A stretch of 14,601 bases of DNA from an uncultured bacterium (lineage in GTDB: Bacteria > Bacteroidota > Bacteroidia > Bacteroidales > JACABE01). A program made the translations under genes and the position numbers. The notes beneath the pieces are model-generated. The model did not search any database and was not told where the DNA came from. It saw only the letters and a list, made by a program, of their open reading frames with translations. Shown here one piece after another: positions 1-11,200 of this stretch (position 1 is the first letter of the stretch; each line of letters begins with the position of its first letter). The stretch lies in the NCBI GenBank assembly GCA_903911455.1, contig CAIWDQ010000226.1:1-14601 (forward strand), written 5' to 3'.

Positions 1-275
1 GAGATTAGATACTTATAAATAAGTTCTTTTTCTGGTTCGGTAATCTTAGCTTTAATTTTCATAGCATCTAAATGCGTTCTCCATTCAACTGCATTGTATT
101 CTTTAGGCAGATGCAGGTTATGACAATTTCCACATTTATTAACATATAATTTTCGCCCATCTGATAACTCTTGCTGGGTTTTTGGATCAGAAGATGATGG
201 AATATATAATTGTGCAGCACAACTAAAAATTATGCTGCATATTATGAGTATAATAATGCAATTAAATATTTTCAT
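1..275 (-). CDS. Small monoheme c-type cytochrome lipoprotein (C-terminus cut by window edge)
   Basis: I translated this from the ATG at 275-273; the first 91 codons are inside the window and the reading frame is still open at base 1. Residues 1-18 form a short basic start plus hydrophobic stretch ending in IIFSC, so Cys19 fits a lipobox cysteine (signal peptidase II) and the mature protein should be a membrane-anchored lipoprotein. The segment LYVNKCGNCHNLH carries the heme-binding motif CxxCH (Cys48, Cys51, His52). Met72 (in DAMKIK) lies at a plausible distance to be the second axial ligand. The helix PEKELIYKYL near residues 81-90 resembles the last helix of small class I cytochromes c, so only a few residues are probably missing. 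The start codon overlaps the stop of the preceding beta-barrel gene (TAATG), which suggests translational coupling. By family knowledge such proteins carry electrons in the periplasm or envelope; the partner is unknown. I am sure of the heme motif and fairly sure of the lipoprotein call. Confidence 0.85.
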   Translation of the reverse strand, partial: MKIFNCIIILIICSIIFSCAAQLYIPSSSDPKTQQELSDGRKLYVNKCGNCHNLHLPKEYNAVEWRTHLDAMKIKAKITEPEKELIYKYLI

Positions 276-1105
276 TAGAAATCGTATCCTACTAATAAAC
301 TAAATTCAGCAGCTTCGTGATAATAGTAATCCATCTTACCTGGAACTATATTGGTTTTATAAAGATTTACGATCTGTGGCATAGTTGTAAGCAAGATAAA
401 ACATTTTTCAATATTTATATGCATTGCAGGCCCTGCAAAGACAACTGAATTTATTCTCCCGACACCCTGTACAATATCATTGTTATTCTTAGCTTCAATA
501 CCTAAACTAAAATTAGGTTTAAAGAAATGCATATAACCGAAATACAGTTCAAAAGCACCATTATGAGCCCAATCGGCAGTCGCAACATTGTTTGTTTTAT
601 TTATCACCCTTTCAATTTCGTATTTATACACAATATTAAAAGCAAACAACTCTTTTGAAATACGGTTATCGAATAGAAGTTTAGTTTCAAATTCAACATT
701 ATTTCCACCAAATTCAAACTCTTCATAAATACCACTTCCTATAACATTTGCAACGGGATCGGATAACTTTAACTTCCATTCGTTACTAAAACTAATTTTT
801 AATTCTTGATTAATTTCAGTTGACGTAGAAGTAGCAGTATTCGACAGCTCAGAATTGATATAAAAAGCAGTTTGGAGATTATGTCCTAATCCAAATTCAA
901 ATTCAATACGTTGATTAAGATTCTGACCAAAAATATAAGGACTATTTTGTCCTTCTTTTCCTGTAGATAACAGGTTGTGAAATTCAAGATCAAAAGCACC
1001 TTTGTTTAATACATTAGATTGATAGGTATATGCAAATACTCGATCTTGAGCAAATGATGATGATGTAATTATGCTTAGAAATAGAATGTAAACTAATTTC
1101 TTCAT
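275..1105 (-). CDS. Putative outer-membrane beta-barrel protein, 276 aa
   Basis: This gene encodes a 276-residue secreted protein. I chose the ATG at 1105 because it opens directly onto a classic signal peptide (MKKLVYILFLSIITSSSFAQ, probable cleavage beside Ala-Gln). The frame extends 19 codons further upstream to 1162, but that extension would bury the signal peptide. The mature part is made of alternating aromatic/hydrophobic strands with short polar turns, for example FEFGLGHNLQTAFYI, EFETKLLFDNRI, FELYFGYMHFF and FSLLVGYDF. It ends in Phe, as expected of an outer-membrane barrel recognised by the BAM complex. The start (YTYQSNVLNKGAFDLEF) reminds me of an uncharacterised Bacteroidota porin-like family (DUF6662), but that is from memory only. 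It sits directly before a c-type cytochrome lipoprotein gene with a one-base overlap, so a joint envelope role is likely. Substrate and function cannot be read from the sequence. No convincing promoter was found upstream. Confidence 0.8.
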   Translation of the reverse strand: MKKLVYILFLSIITSSSFAQDRVFAYTYQSNVLNKGAFDLEFHNLLSTGKEGQNSPYIFGQNLNQRIEFEFGLGHNLQTAFYINSELSNTATSTSTEINQELKISFSNEWKLKLSDPVANVIGSGIYEEFEFGGNNVEFETKLLFDNRISKELFAFNIVYKYEIERVINKTNNVATADWAHNGAFELYFGYMHFFKPNFSLGIEAKNNNDIVQGVGRINSVVFAGPAMHINIEKCFILLTTMPQIVNLYKTNIVPGKMDYYYHEAAEFSLLVGYDF

Positions 1106-1281
1106 TTTAATTATAGTTGTATTGGAATGAGTTTGTAATGTAAAAATTAGTATTATAAACAAAAGAAGTGTCTTTTTGTTAAAAATGTCTTTACATCTAT
1201 TTTGATTGGATTTTTAAAGTGCTTTTTTAAAAAAGAATAATAACTAAGGAAAATAAATGTAAAAAATCAGGTTTTGCCTTA

Positions 1282-1312
1282 TAGACAAATCTTTATTTTA
1301 GATGTAATTTTG
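1282..1312 (+). promoter_or_regulatory. Candidate plus-strand Bacteroidota-type promoter
   Basis: The string TAATTTTG at 1305-1312 matches the Bacteroidota -7 consensus TAnnTTTG exactly. TAGACA at 1282-1287, 17 bases upstream, resembles a -35 element with one change from TTGACA; there is no TTTG at the usual -33 place. Transcription would begin near 1319. In AT-rich DNA such matches arise by chance. The case rests on the terminator-like hairpin about 40 bases downstream in the same direction. Confidence 0.35.
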
Positions 1313-1318
1313 TGTTTT

Positions 1319-1385
1319 CATAATAATGTTAATTTAATAATAAAAATGTTGAATGCTCTACTGACAACAGTAGGGCATTTTTTTT
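1319..1385 (+). ncRNA. Candidate small RNA ending in an intrinsic terminator
   Basis: A TAnnTTTG promoter-like site (1305-1312) and a strong hairpin with a T run (1352-1385) lie in the same orientation in an intergenic region with no plus-strand protein gene. Together they would define a transcript of about 67 nt: an A/U-rich single-stranded 5' part, then a 12-bp stem with loop ACAA and a U tail. The only small frame inside (ATG at 1346) runs through the hairpin and is not a credible gene. I recognise no known RNA family. It could equally be only a stray terminator. Confidence 0.3.
1352..1385 (+). terminator. Intrinsic terminator hairpin, plus-strand orientation
   Basis: The arms AATGCTCTACTG (1352-1363) and CAGTAGGGCATT (1368-1379) pair over 12 positions with one G-U wobble and a four-base loop ACAA. 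The T run at 1378-1385 follows directly on the plus strand. Read on the minus strand the hairpin is followed by CAACATTTTT, so it would end a minus-strand transcript less well. It may serve as a back-up terminator for the giant gene, but its best orientation is plus. Confidence 0.65.
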
Positions 1386-1430
1386 ATTAGTAATGAATCA
1401 CATATATCATATTTATATAATTTAAGTAAT

Positions 1431-1464
1431 AAGAAAAGGCTACTAATTTTAACTTAGCAGCCTT
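1431..1464 (-). terminator. Intrinsic terminator of the giant gene
   Basis: On the minus strand, AAGGCTGCTAA (1464-1454) and TTAGTAGCCTT (1446-1436) pair over 11 positions with a seven-base loop, followed by TTTTCTTATTA. The one imperfect pair is a G-U wobble on the minus-strand RNA but an A-C mismatch on the plus strand, so the hairpin favours minus-strand transcripts. It lies 78 bases past the stop codon of the 4310-residue protein gene, the natural place for its terminator. Confidence 0.65.
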
Positions 1465-1541
1465 AAGGTTATTATGAAAAACATTAAAAGAACAAACCCA
1501 ATATTAAATCAGGTTTATTCTTTTAACTTAAAATAGTACTA

Positions 1542-2225
1542 TTACTTCTTTTTCTTAATAGTTCCTGGGTTTACACTGGATGCACCAGCATTTATATTAT
1601 CAAAAACCATAGATAAATCATAAATATTAACTACTCCATCGCCATTAACATCCTGAACACTATAGCCTGAACTTAAGACGCCAGATGGGTCATTAATTGC
1701 ATCAAATACTGCAGATAAATCATAAATGTTAACTACTCCATCTCTAAATGGCACATAAAGGTCTCCTATGTCTCCGCCCCATATTAAAGAGCCATTATAT
1801 ACACCGGCAGTGCTGTCTACAAGCATATTTCCTGGGAATAATGTTGAAACTGGTTGTTTGTAGAAATTATAATTAATAGCTAAGCAAGAAAAATCAACCG
1901 AATCACTCCAGGTTTCAATACTGTTTCTGTGGTTAAGAACAATATATCGATACCCTGTCATGTTAGATGGTAGAGAAATTTCGGGAGTAATCGTTCCATC
2001 TTCATTTAGATACAAACCATCATATCTATATTCAGCAGTGTTTAGACTATTGTAAGGATCCATTGTTGCAGGATTCATAATTAACATCTGTATAGTATCT
2101 ACAACAGGATGTTGAAATATTTCAAACAAATCTCCAGTATTTTCATCCATATCATAAGTATGATCCATCAATATTCCAGGTCCATTATAATATTCCTGAA
2201 GCATTGCTGAAACATTAAGTTTTTT
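1542..2225 (-). other. C-terminal sorting/attachment-like module with paired dockerin-like loops (residues 4084-4310)
   Basis: Residues 4084-4232 form a beta-rich domain beginning KKLNVSAMLQEYYNG and carrying HRNSIETWS at 4182-4190. I remember this motif from the C-terminal part of other large Bacteroidota surface proteins. Residues 4233-4310 contain two helix-like repeats, RDGVVNIYDLSAVFD and GDGVVNIYDLSMVFD. The second has a full dockerin/EF-hand-like loop, D-V-N-G-D-G-V-V-N-I-Y-D (4275-4286). The first lacks the D-x-N-x-D spacing and has DLYVPFRDG instead. The protein ends NPGTIKKKK. Attachment or calcium-dependent docking is an inference. Confidence 0.6.
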
Positions 2226-5200
2226 AGCATAACCTAGTTCATAAGCTCCAATTGTTGGATTTAATTGACTTCTTCCTAAATTTACAATATCATTAGTAAC
2301 TACATTTAGTGGAGAACCTGATGCTATTGCTGGAGAAGTAGGGCATTTGCTAGGAATTAAATTAGTATTACTTGTATAAATTGGATCTGTAAATAATGAA
2401 TGGAAATCTTTAGTTGTAGCAGTTCTCCAACTAATAATATCTGATTTAGCAGAACCTAAATAACCTAGTACACCTTGACTACCTGATGTGTAATATATGT
2501 TGTAATCACTATTACTAAAGGCTGTTGCCGGTGCATCACAATAAATAGCATAAGATTTTCCACCAGTATTATTTGGATTTAAAATAGTATTTTCAATAAT
2601 ATTATTTCTTAAATCTATATTATTTGCAGTGGTGCTAATGTACATAGCTGCATTAATTGTAGCTGCATTACGACCCTGAGTATTTCCATACATATTAATA
2701 CTATTATTGTAAAGTTTTACACCTCCCATAGTTCCTTGAATGTTAATACCAACAATATCGCGAGCAGCCCAGCTTGCTGTGAAACCATCACCGTATATAT
2801 TATAAAGGACATTATTAATTATACTGATATTACTAGCAGTATCACCGGTTGTTAATCTAATACCCATACCACCATAACCACTTGTCCCAGTATAAACAAT
2901 GTCGCGAATAAAATTATTTGAGATTAATGCATTCTTAACAGATGTTTGTAAATAGATCCCGAATGGAATCGTGGTTGTACTATTTTTAATATCTTTAATA
3001 ATATTGTTAGAAATAGTAACACCAGAACAATATCCAGTAAGATTAATACCTCCATAAGCAATAGATGCTGCAAGAGAATCTGACCCGAAGATATTATTAG
3101 TAATTGATAAATTAGTATTAATTAAAGAAGAAGTTCCAGCTTCATTAATACCATAATAAAACTTCTCAAAAATATTATTATCAATTGTCAGATTATTTAC
3201 ACTTCCGCCTGTTATACTAACACCAAAATTAGAAGTACCTGTGTTTAATGAATCTCTGAGATAGCAATTCTTTAATACACAGTTGTTGGCTCCTGTATTA
3301 AATTGGATTCCTGCTCCTGTAGTACTATAGTTTATGAATTTTAAAAAGTGACCAAATCCATTATAAGCTCCATTAACAATAACATTTGGCGCCCCCATAT
3401 TCCTGATTAGTAAACCGGCATAAGTACCCGCAATAACTTTTAATGAAGAATCAGCAGGTTGAATAGTAATAGTATATCCTCCTACACCTTCGGATATATA
3501 TGTATTAAGAGCAACTGCACCTGTTTCGTTTGTAATATTCGAAGTTATATTTACAGTTATATTTCCTGTTACTACATTACTATTTATATAATTAAAGAAA
3601 CCGGAAGCAGCACTAGTAGTTAAATTTGTAAAGGTTTGTCCAGAACCAACATTATATATACCATTTACTGGAATAAGTACGTTGAATGAAGAAGGAGATG
3701 TTACTAAAGTTAAATTTGTACTAAGTAGTTTTACACTTGAAACTGTACCTGATAATCCGGCAGTTTTTCCAACGTTTGGAATTGTACTTGAATCTTGTGC
3801 AACAATAAAATATTGAATAGTATTTCCTGTAACTACGCTGTCAGTTGATGATTTTAGTAAGTTGTAGTCTAAATAAAAATTGAAATTCGTAGTTGTGCTT
3901 CCTGATAATGGTTCAGTATACATCCAATGTAAACTATCGCTCGCTTGAGTAGATTTTTTGAAATATAATCTTGGTTTAAATGTGGTAGTATTAATGTGAT
4001 TCAAAGGAGCAGTAATCGAAACATTATTTAGATAAACCCCTGTTAAAGAAGTAGAATTTGGTAATGAAGTGAAAGTAATTACCGGAGGAATATTAGATAT
4101 CGGAATACCATTGTATTCGTCAGCACCTAAATCTGGATATGAACCATTCCCTGAATATCCTGTTTCACCAAAACGTTTGTCACCATCAAAATCAGTTGAA
4201 ATTGCAATAGGAGTAGTTATTCTCTGTCCATGGCTTTCAGCATTTGTAGCAATAGCAGGATTAATATGAAGATTAAATGGTTTTGTTGTTTTATTAATAA
4301 ATGGAACATCATCAGTATATGAAGCTTGATCTCTTGTAGTCATCAGAGTTTGATAACTTGCCAATGTTTGATACCCCGAAGTAGTATAAAAAATTAGATT
4401 CTTTGCACCTGGAGTCCCTGCAAAATACAAGTTGTTATTTGTAGTACTTGCGATACTCGTTAATGTAGCAGAATTGTACCAGAAAGCAACTGCATATTTA
4501 GTTGATGATGCCATATTATTCTTATTAACAAAAATATTATTTCTCAAATCAAGCGGAGTAGCTGCTGCTGCATATAAACAAGCCGAACAAAATGCTGCAG
4601 CAACAGTTGTGTTAGTACTATCAAGATAAATCGTATTATTATAAATACGATTAGTTCCTGTAGAAGCAACCGAGATAGCTCTAACTCCAGGTGAAGCAGT
4701 AGAATATGGATGAGTAATATTAGAGATCATATTATTGTAAACATTAAATGTGCCTGTACTGCCTAAATAGATTCCATCAGCATAATTTGTATTTGAAGTA
4801 GTGGATGTGCAATTTAGTTCATGAATTTTATTATTAAACACATTAAGTAAACCAGTACATGATAAATATAGCCCCTCAATAACGCTAGTTGTAGTTTGAG
4901 TAATATTGCTAATGTCATTATTATAAAAATATAAAGTATCTAAAGCTGTATAAGGCCTGAACACATATATTGTTCCTGCAGTTGAAGTGATTTGATTAAA
5001 TAAGCAGTTATTAATGTTATTAGCACCAGTCGAAGAAGAGGAAGTAAGATATATACCATAAGGAGTATTTCCAGATACTTGACGAATTGTATCTCCATAA
5101 AAGTTAAAATGAGTAAGTTTATTAGCACCATATATTCCTGCTAAAGCTCCAGTAGTTGATGATTTTACTGTATCAATTAGAGTATTGAAAATTTGCAAAC

Positions 5201-8200
5201 TATCCTGATAACTTACATTTATAGCATATGCTGTTGCTGAAGTAGTTAATCCTGCATTTAACACTCGACTTCTACCGCTGTTTTGGTTGCCTATCTCATT
5301 TCTTTGATCAAGATTTGTACTAGTACCTAAAAACTTATAACCAGATAGAGCATTTTTAATTGTATTGTTATAAAACTTATTATAACTGTTTTTACCATTT
5401 GTTGATGTTGCAGTTGAAAGTAAATTTATACCAATAGTTGCGGTATTAGAGGTACTTAATGTTATGTTGGTATTTTTTATAGTATTATTATTACATCCTA
5501 AAGAAGCTGTACCGGAAAAATAAATTCCAAACTCTAAGGCTGTTCCTGCATCATTAATATCAATACCATCAAAAGTAATATAATTACTACTATTTAACCA
5601 TACTCCTGCATCACTTGTAGAAGTAGATCCTGTAATACTTAATATAGGATTAGCACCTGTTCCATTTTTTTGAAAAATTATTGGATTAATATTTGTTCCG
5701 CTCGTAGTAATTTTAATACCATAGTTATTAGTAGAAGTACATGTTAATGGAAATGTTTGACCTGCTTTAACCTTAAATGTAACAGATCCGGAAATTCCAA
5801 AAGTATTAAGATCATTTACTGCTGATGTAAAATCAATGTAGTTGGTTGAACTTGATGGTAAACTATTATCGATTGTATATATACCATTTAATTGAGACCT
5901 AACACATCTTTTACCAATAGGAGCAGATAATTCTGGGATATAAGTTGTACCCGAAACATTTATTAAATTATACTCCCCATCTATTGAGTCAAACTGAACT
6001 GCAGTATTTTTTAGATTAAATACAAGCCAGAAATAATTTGTATCAATTATAGATGTAGACTGTGTACCGGTCAATGTTTTTGTTCCATTAATTGTAAAAG
6101 TACCATTTGGACTACCAATTGATCCAAATAGATTTGTAGTAGCAAATGTACTTGAGGTACCGGTAAAGAAAACTTTGGCTGAATCAATATCTGTTAATGC
6201 ATTAGTTGAGCCATTTGTGCTTAAAATTAAAGAATTAACTGATAAAGGATTTGTTGAATATTGGGAGATAACTTTTAATGTTAAAACCTGTTGATTTGTT
6301 AAACCTGAAATAATATTTGAAAGAACAGGTTGAGAAGCTGTTGTAGATAAGATTTTCATATTAGGATACACATTAGGACCCTGGTAATAAACTGAGATCT
6401 GATCTATACCAATATCATAAACACTATAATCAGATGTAGCAGTAAACTTTATTTTAACCTGTGATGAACTTACATTCCCTAATGATATAGCATATTTTGT
6501 CCATGTTGCAGAAGTAGTAATTGTTGTTAAGCTAGAGCCCCAGGTTGTTCCATTATCTGTTGATAAATACACATCTATTTTACCACCACCGGTACTTACA
6601 TCAATATAATAAAAAGATAAACTATCAACACCTACAGAGCCTGAACAATTAATAGTTGGTGAAATTAAATCACCTGTTGTTCCTGAAGTTGCGTAATATT
6701 GATGAAATTTTGCCGAATGTGAGGTACTTAATGCTCCGGTTGGAGAATAAGCACCTGAGGTTGGTAAAGTCCAATCTGTTCCAGAATAATCATCTCTATG
6801 CCATCTGTCGTTTAATGTTTGTGTACATGTCCAACCTATATCTTCAGCATTAGTCCATACTTCATCAAAGTTCTCTGAAAAGAATAGTGTATAAGGAATA
6901 TTGAAAATTGTTCTGTTACCAATAGGATTAGTAATTGTTGGAACTCTTGGAATACCATCAACAGTAATAGATAAACATTGTGCATCTAAAACATCATTGA
7001 GAACTGCATTTGAATTAATATCATAAGTCAACCATAAATAATTAGTTCCTTCTGATAGACTAAATGGTGTTAATGCGGATGGATTTAAATTAAATGAACC
7101 AGTACCAAAATTATTAGTAGAATCTATAACAGTAGTTGTTGCAAAAGTTGAATTAGTCCCTGTAGAAAAAAGCTTAATATTACTAATGTCATTTGCAACA
7201 CTTGTTGTTCCATTTGCATTAAAATTAATTTGAGAGACTACTAAAGGATTTGCGCTACCTATAGTTGTAATTTGGAAGCCAATAATCTGTTGATTAGAAG
7301 AAAATGGTGGTACTAAAGCAGTATTAGTTTGAGTAGTAGTACTACTAACATAAGTCATAGGATTTTTTAAACCTATAGCATAATATAAAGGTGCAATTAT
7401 AGTTAATGAGTCTTTTGTAGTAAATGTATTTGTACTTAGTATGCTATTTATACCATTAAATGTACCATTTATGGTTGGGGAAACTCCTATCATTTTTAAA
7501 GAATTGATATTAGTATCATAAACGGATATTCTTGAATAATTGAAAATACCAGAATCAAGTACCACAGACCATCTCCTATCAGTGTTTACTGTTTGCAGAT
7601 AGGTTCCAGGTGCACCTGAGAAATTGCCTTTCATAACTGATACTTTTATATAAGGAGTAGTTCCTGTTTTAGGATTTATTATTGTAAATGGATTGTATAA
7701 TATAGTATCCAGAGCATTAGATACTGTTCCAATAGGATAAATCCAAGAACCGGTATTTGTGGAATTGGCGGGAAGTGCCCGAGCTAGATTACCAATAATA
7801 AAATTTGAAGAAGAATAACCTGTAATAGATGTTGTTGCTGTATTTGTAACAGTCAAAACGTTCGTTAATGTATTTATCTTTCCATATGTAAATATTAAAC
7901 TTCCTACTTTTACACTTTTATTAAGTGTTAATCCTTTTGCATTATTCAATGTTAATGATCCACTAATAACTGGGGAAATCAGATTGTTAACTGATGTCCC
8001 TCCTAAAACAACTGTATCGTTAAGTATGTAATTGGATGTCATATTAGTCAGGTTAAATAAAGGGGCTGTACTTGTTGTTAGATTTCCAAATCCTTTCGTT
8101 AATGTAAATGTATTTGCAGTTCCATCTCCCAAAGTAACAGTACCTGATGGGCAGCTCAAAATACCACTATTTAAAGTTAAGCCATAGTTTATAATAGAAG

Positions 8201-11200
8201 GCGATATTGTTACATTTGTAGGATTATTGATAGTAACTTTACCTAATATTGATGTATTAGAACATGTAAAAGTTTGAGGTAGATTCCCCTTGAAATTTAT
8301 TGCACTTGCAGTAGAGAGATTCCCAAGAACTTGTCCATTATTAAAGAAGTTTTTATAAACTGTTAATGGCATACCTGTTGTACTATAGCCAAGATAAAAA
8401 ATTCCATTACCAGGATTTGTAAAATTATTTAAAAGATTAGTTGCAGCATATAATTTAATACCATGTTGAGCAGTAGTAGTGTCAATTAAAACATTCCAAA
8501 ATTGACCTTGGATTACAAAATTTTGAGCAGTTGTAGATGATAAACTATTGCCAAGTTGAACTGAACCACCAGTTACATTATAATTTGTTGCTGTGATAGG
8601 TGGGAACCTAACATCTAATCTATTTGCGGCAGTTGCATTTGAATTTGCATTCTGAACAATAATTGTTCCACCTGACATTGTAAATAAAACAGGAGTAGTT
8701 GTATTATAATCAAACTCACCTGATAAACTATTGGTATTGCTAATAGTACTTACTGTCATGGTACCATTACTCATAACGAAAGTTCCAGCTGTTGTACTAA
8801 GTATTCTCCCAGTTGAATTAATAAATCCACCATCTTGATAAAAATAAGATCCAACGTTTAAAGTCATGCTATAACTTGAAGTTTTTCCAATATTATATAT
8901 TCCTTGAGAGATATGTAATAATCCACTCATTCCAACATTTCCAGCTTGACCAACTACAGTTAAGTTAGGATTATTGATCCATAAGCCTCCAGTTGTAAGT
9001 ATTGTATATGCTACTGTTGAAAAAAGTCTATTTGTTAAGGTATTATTACCTGAGAATTTAACGATTCCATTCATTGGACTTAAATTAATGAATCCTGCTG
9101 AATCAGCATTTGAATTCAGAATAGTTAGAGTTGGTAAGTTAATTTCAAGAGTAGGACTTGTTGGAGTAATTGTAGTTCCAGTTAATGTTTTATTAATCGT
9201 TAACTGATATAGGTTTGTAGTTCCTGTTAATCCTGTGAAATTTGAATTTGCTAAACCAATAAATTGTATAACTGAATAATTTGCAGTGTCAACATAAAAA
9301 TTTATAGTCCCGTTATTAAAAACATTTCCTCCAATATTTAATTTTCCTGTTTTAGATGAAGCATCTAATGTGCCACCATTATTTACAACTAAATTATAAC
9401 ATGAATCAGTTATGTTGTCAACATGAACAGTAAAGCCATTATCTATATATACTGAATCCATAAATGTAGGAACAGTACCGGTTGACCATGTTGTTGGGTT
9501 TGACCAAACATCATTGGCAACAGAATGTAAAGTAGCAGGTGTAGTTGTATTTACAGACTGAGATAATGGATTTAGGGTCAAATATAAAGGACCTCCACTA
9601 CAAAGTGAATTAGTAGCAAATACAAAATAATAATACTGTGTTGCAGGATTTAATCCGTTATCTGTAAAAGTTGTACCTGTTTGATATGAAACAATAACAC
9701 CTCCTCCAAATGGATTGTTTGCGATATAATTTGTTCCATTTAATGGAGTTGAAGATAAAGTTGAATTCGTGCTGCGAATAATTAAATAATGGTCAGCATC
9801 TGGAGAAGAAGTAAAGGACCCAGTTACATACAAATAACTAGCTGAGAAAACAAAAGCAGATGGTTGATTTGTTGGACTAAAACAAGGTGGTAATTCAGAA
9901 GCTCCAATTGTAGGGATGCTTGCTCTTGTTTGTCCATTTATATCAGTATTGATACCAGGTATAGCAATACCAGCAATTAAAGCAGAATTACTAACATGAG
10001 GATCTCCAGTTGTAATAAAATTTGGATTTACTGCAATAGAATGAGATTCTTGTCCAGTTATTGTTTTCCAACTTGCCAAAGTAGTATAGGCAGTACTTGC
10101 AAACGTTCCAATATTTGCACCAGTTGTGTAATAATCATTGTAATCTATTGTATAAGTTGTTGGAGCTACAGTAATATTAATTAATGATAGTGTTCCAGAA
10201 TATATATTATTTTCAATAGTTAAATTAGAATTTGTCCCATAGAAATTATTTAAATTTAAATTAAAACCTGTAGTACTTCCAACTAAAGTATTATATAGAA
10301 ATTTAACATAATTTAATCCACCACCTAAATCACATACATAAGCAGCAGCAGTACTCCCAGCATACATATAGTTATTATATATCATAGCTTCTTGTCCTAC
10401 TCCTGTTCCGCTACATGTCCATCCTTCCAGGATTCTTGCACCACCAAGATTAGTCATGTTATTATCATGAAATTTCCATTGTCCCGTTAATCCGCTTATA
10501 AATAAACCTTGACTAGCTGTTTTGGTTGCATCAATATATACTGTATTATTCCCAAATTCAAATCCATTTAAATTCCCAATTTGAGCAGGTCTACCTGTGG
10601 TATTGTAGAAATAATTATTATTCATTTTAACATTTGATGATAATGATGCATTTGTTGATACTAACCAAACACCTAAGCCACCATAATTAATTCTATTTGA
10701 GCTGATATTTATATTTGAATAATTTGACCCTGCTGCTGTTCTTATTACATATTGGTTACTATCAGTATTTGTTTGTGTACCTATAAGTAAATTATTAGTA
10801 ATATTAATATTGTTTGCATTGTTTGTTAATAATATGCTATTAGCATAAGTAGTATTTAAAGGTTGAATTGTCATCGCTTTAAATGTAACATACTGAGATC
10901 CATTAAATCTTACAACATAATTACTAGATGAATTGGAAGCATTATATTGGAGAATTACTGAAGTATAATTATTGGAAGCACTTTGAAATGTAATATTATT
11001 CACTGAATTTGCACCAACTACCGAGAGTATATCAATTTGTTCACTGTAAGTACCGGAAGCAACATTAAATATAACAGCTCCATTTGCACCATTTAGATTT
11101 AATGCTTGTGTAGCATCAGCAAAACTATGAAAATTTGTTCCCCCAGTTGACAATGTAGTATCAATTGTGTAAACACCATGTAATCCATTTGCTAATGTAT

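Noticed and set aside
1152..1157. TATAAT on the minus strand ahead of the barrel gene
   Set aside because: No suitable -35 or Bacteroidota -33 element lies at the right distance, and such hexamers are common by chance in this AT-rich DNA.
1106..1162. Upstream in-frame ATG extending the barrel gene by 19 codons
   Set aside because: The extension adds a polar stretch before a perfect signal peptide start at 1105; the internal Met fits a secreted protein much better.
1222..1235. Perfect 14-base palindrome CTTTTTTAAAAAAG
   Set aside because: It consists almost only of A and T runs, has no loop, and is expected by chance here; no operator role can be supported.
4069..4269. Short plus-strand open frame inside the giant gene
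   Set aside because: It is antisense to well-formed domain sequence and has no domain or start signal of its own.
4940..5131. 63-codon minus-strand open frame in another phase
   Set aside because: It overlaps the second beta-helix in a different frame; the main frame continues unbroken, so there is no frameshift to explain.
8974..9207. 77-codon plus-strand open frame
   Set aside because: It lies opposite the solenoid-like region of the giant protein and shows no protein-like features beyond chance hydrophobic residues.
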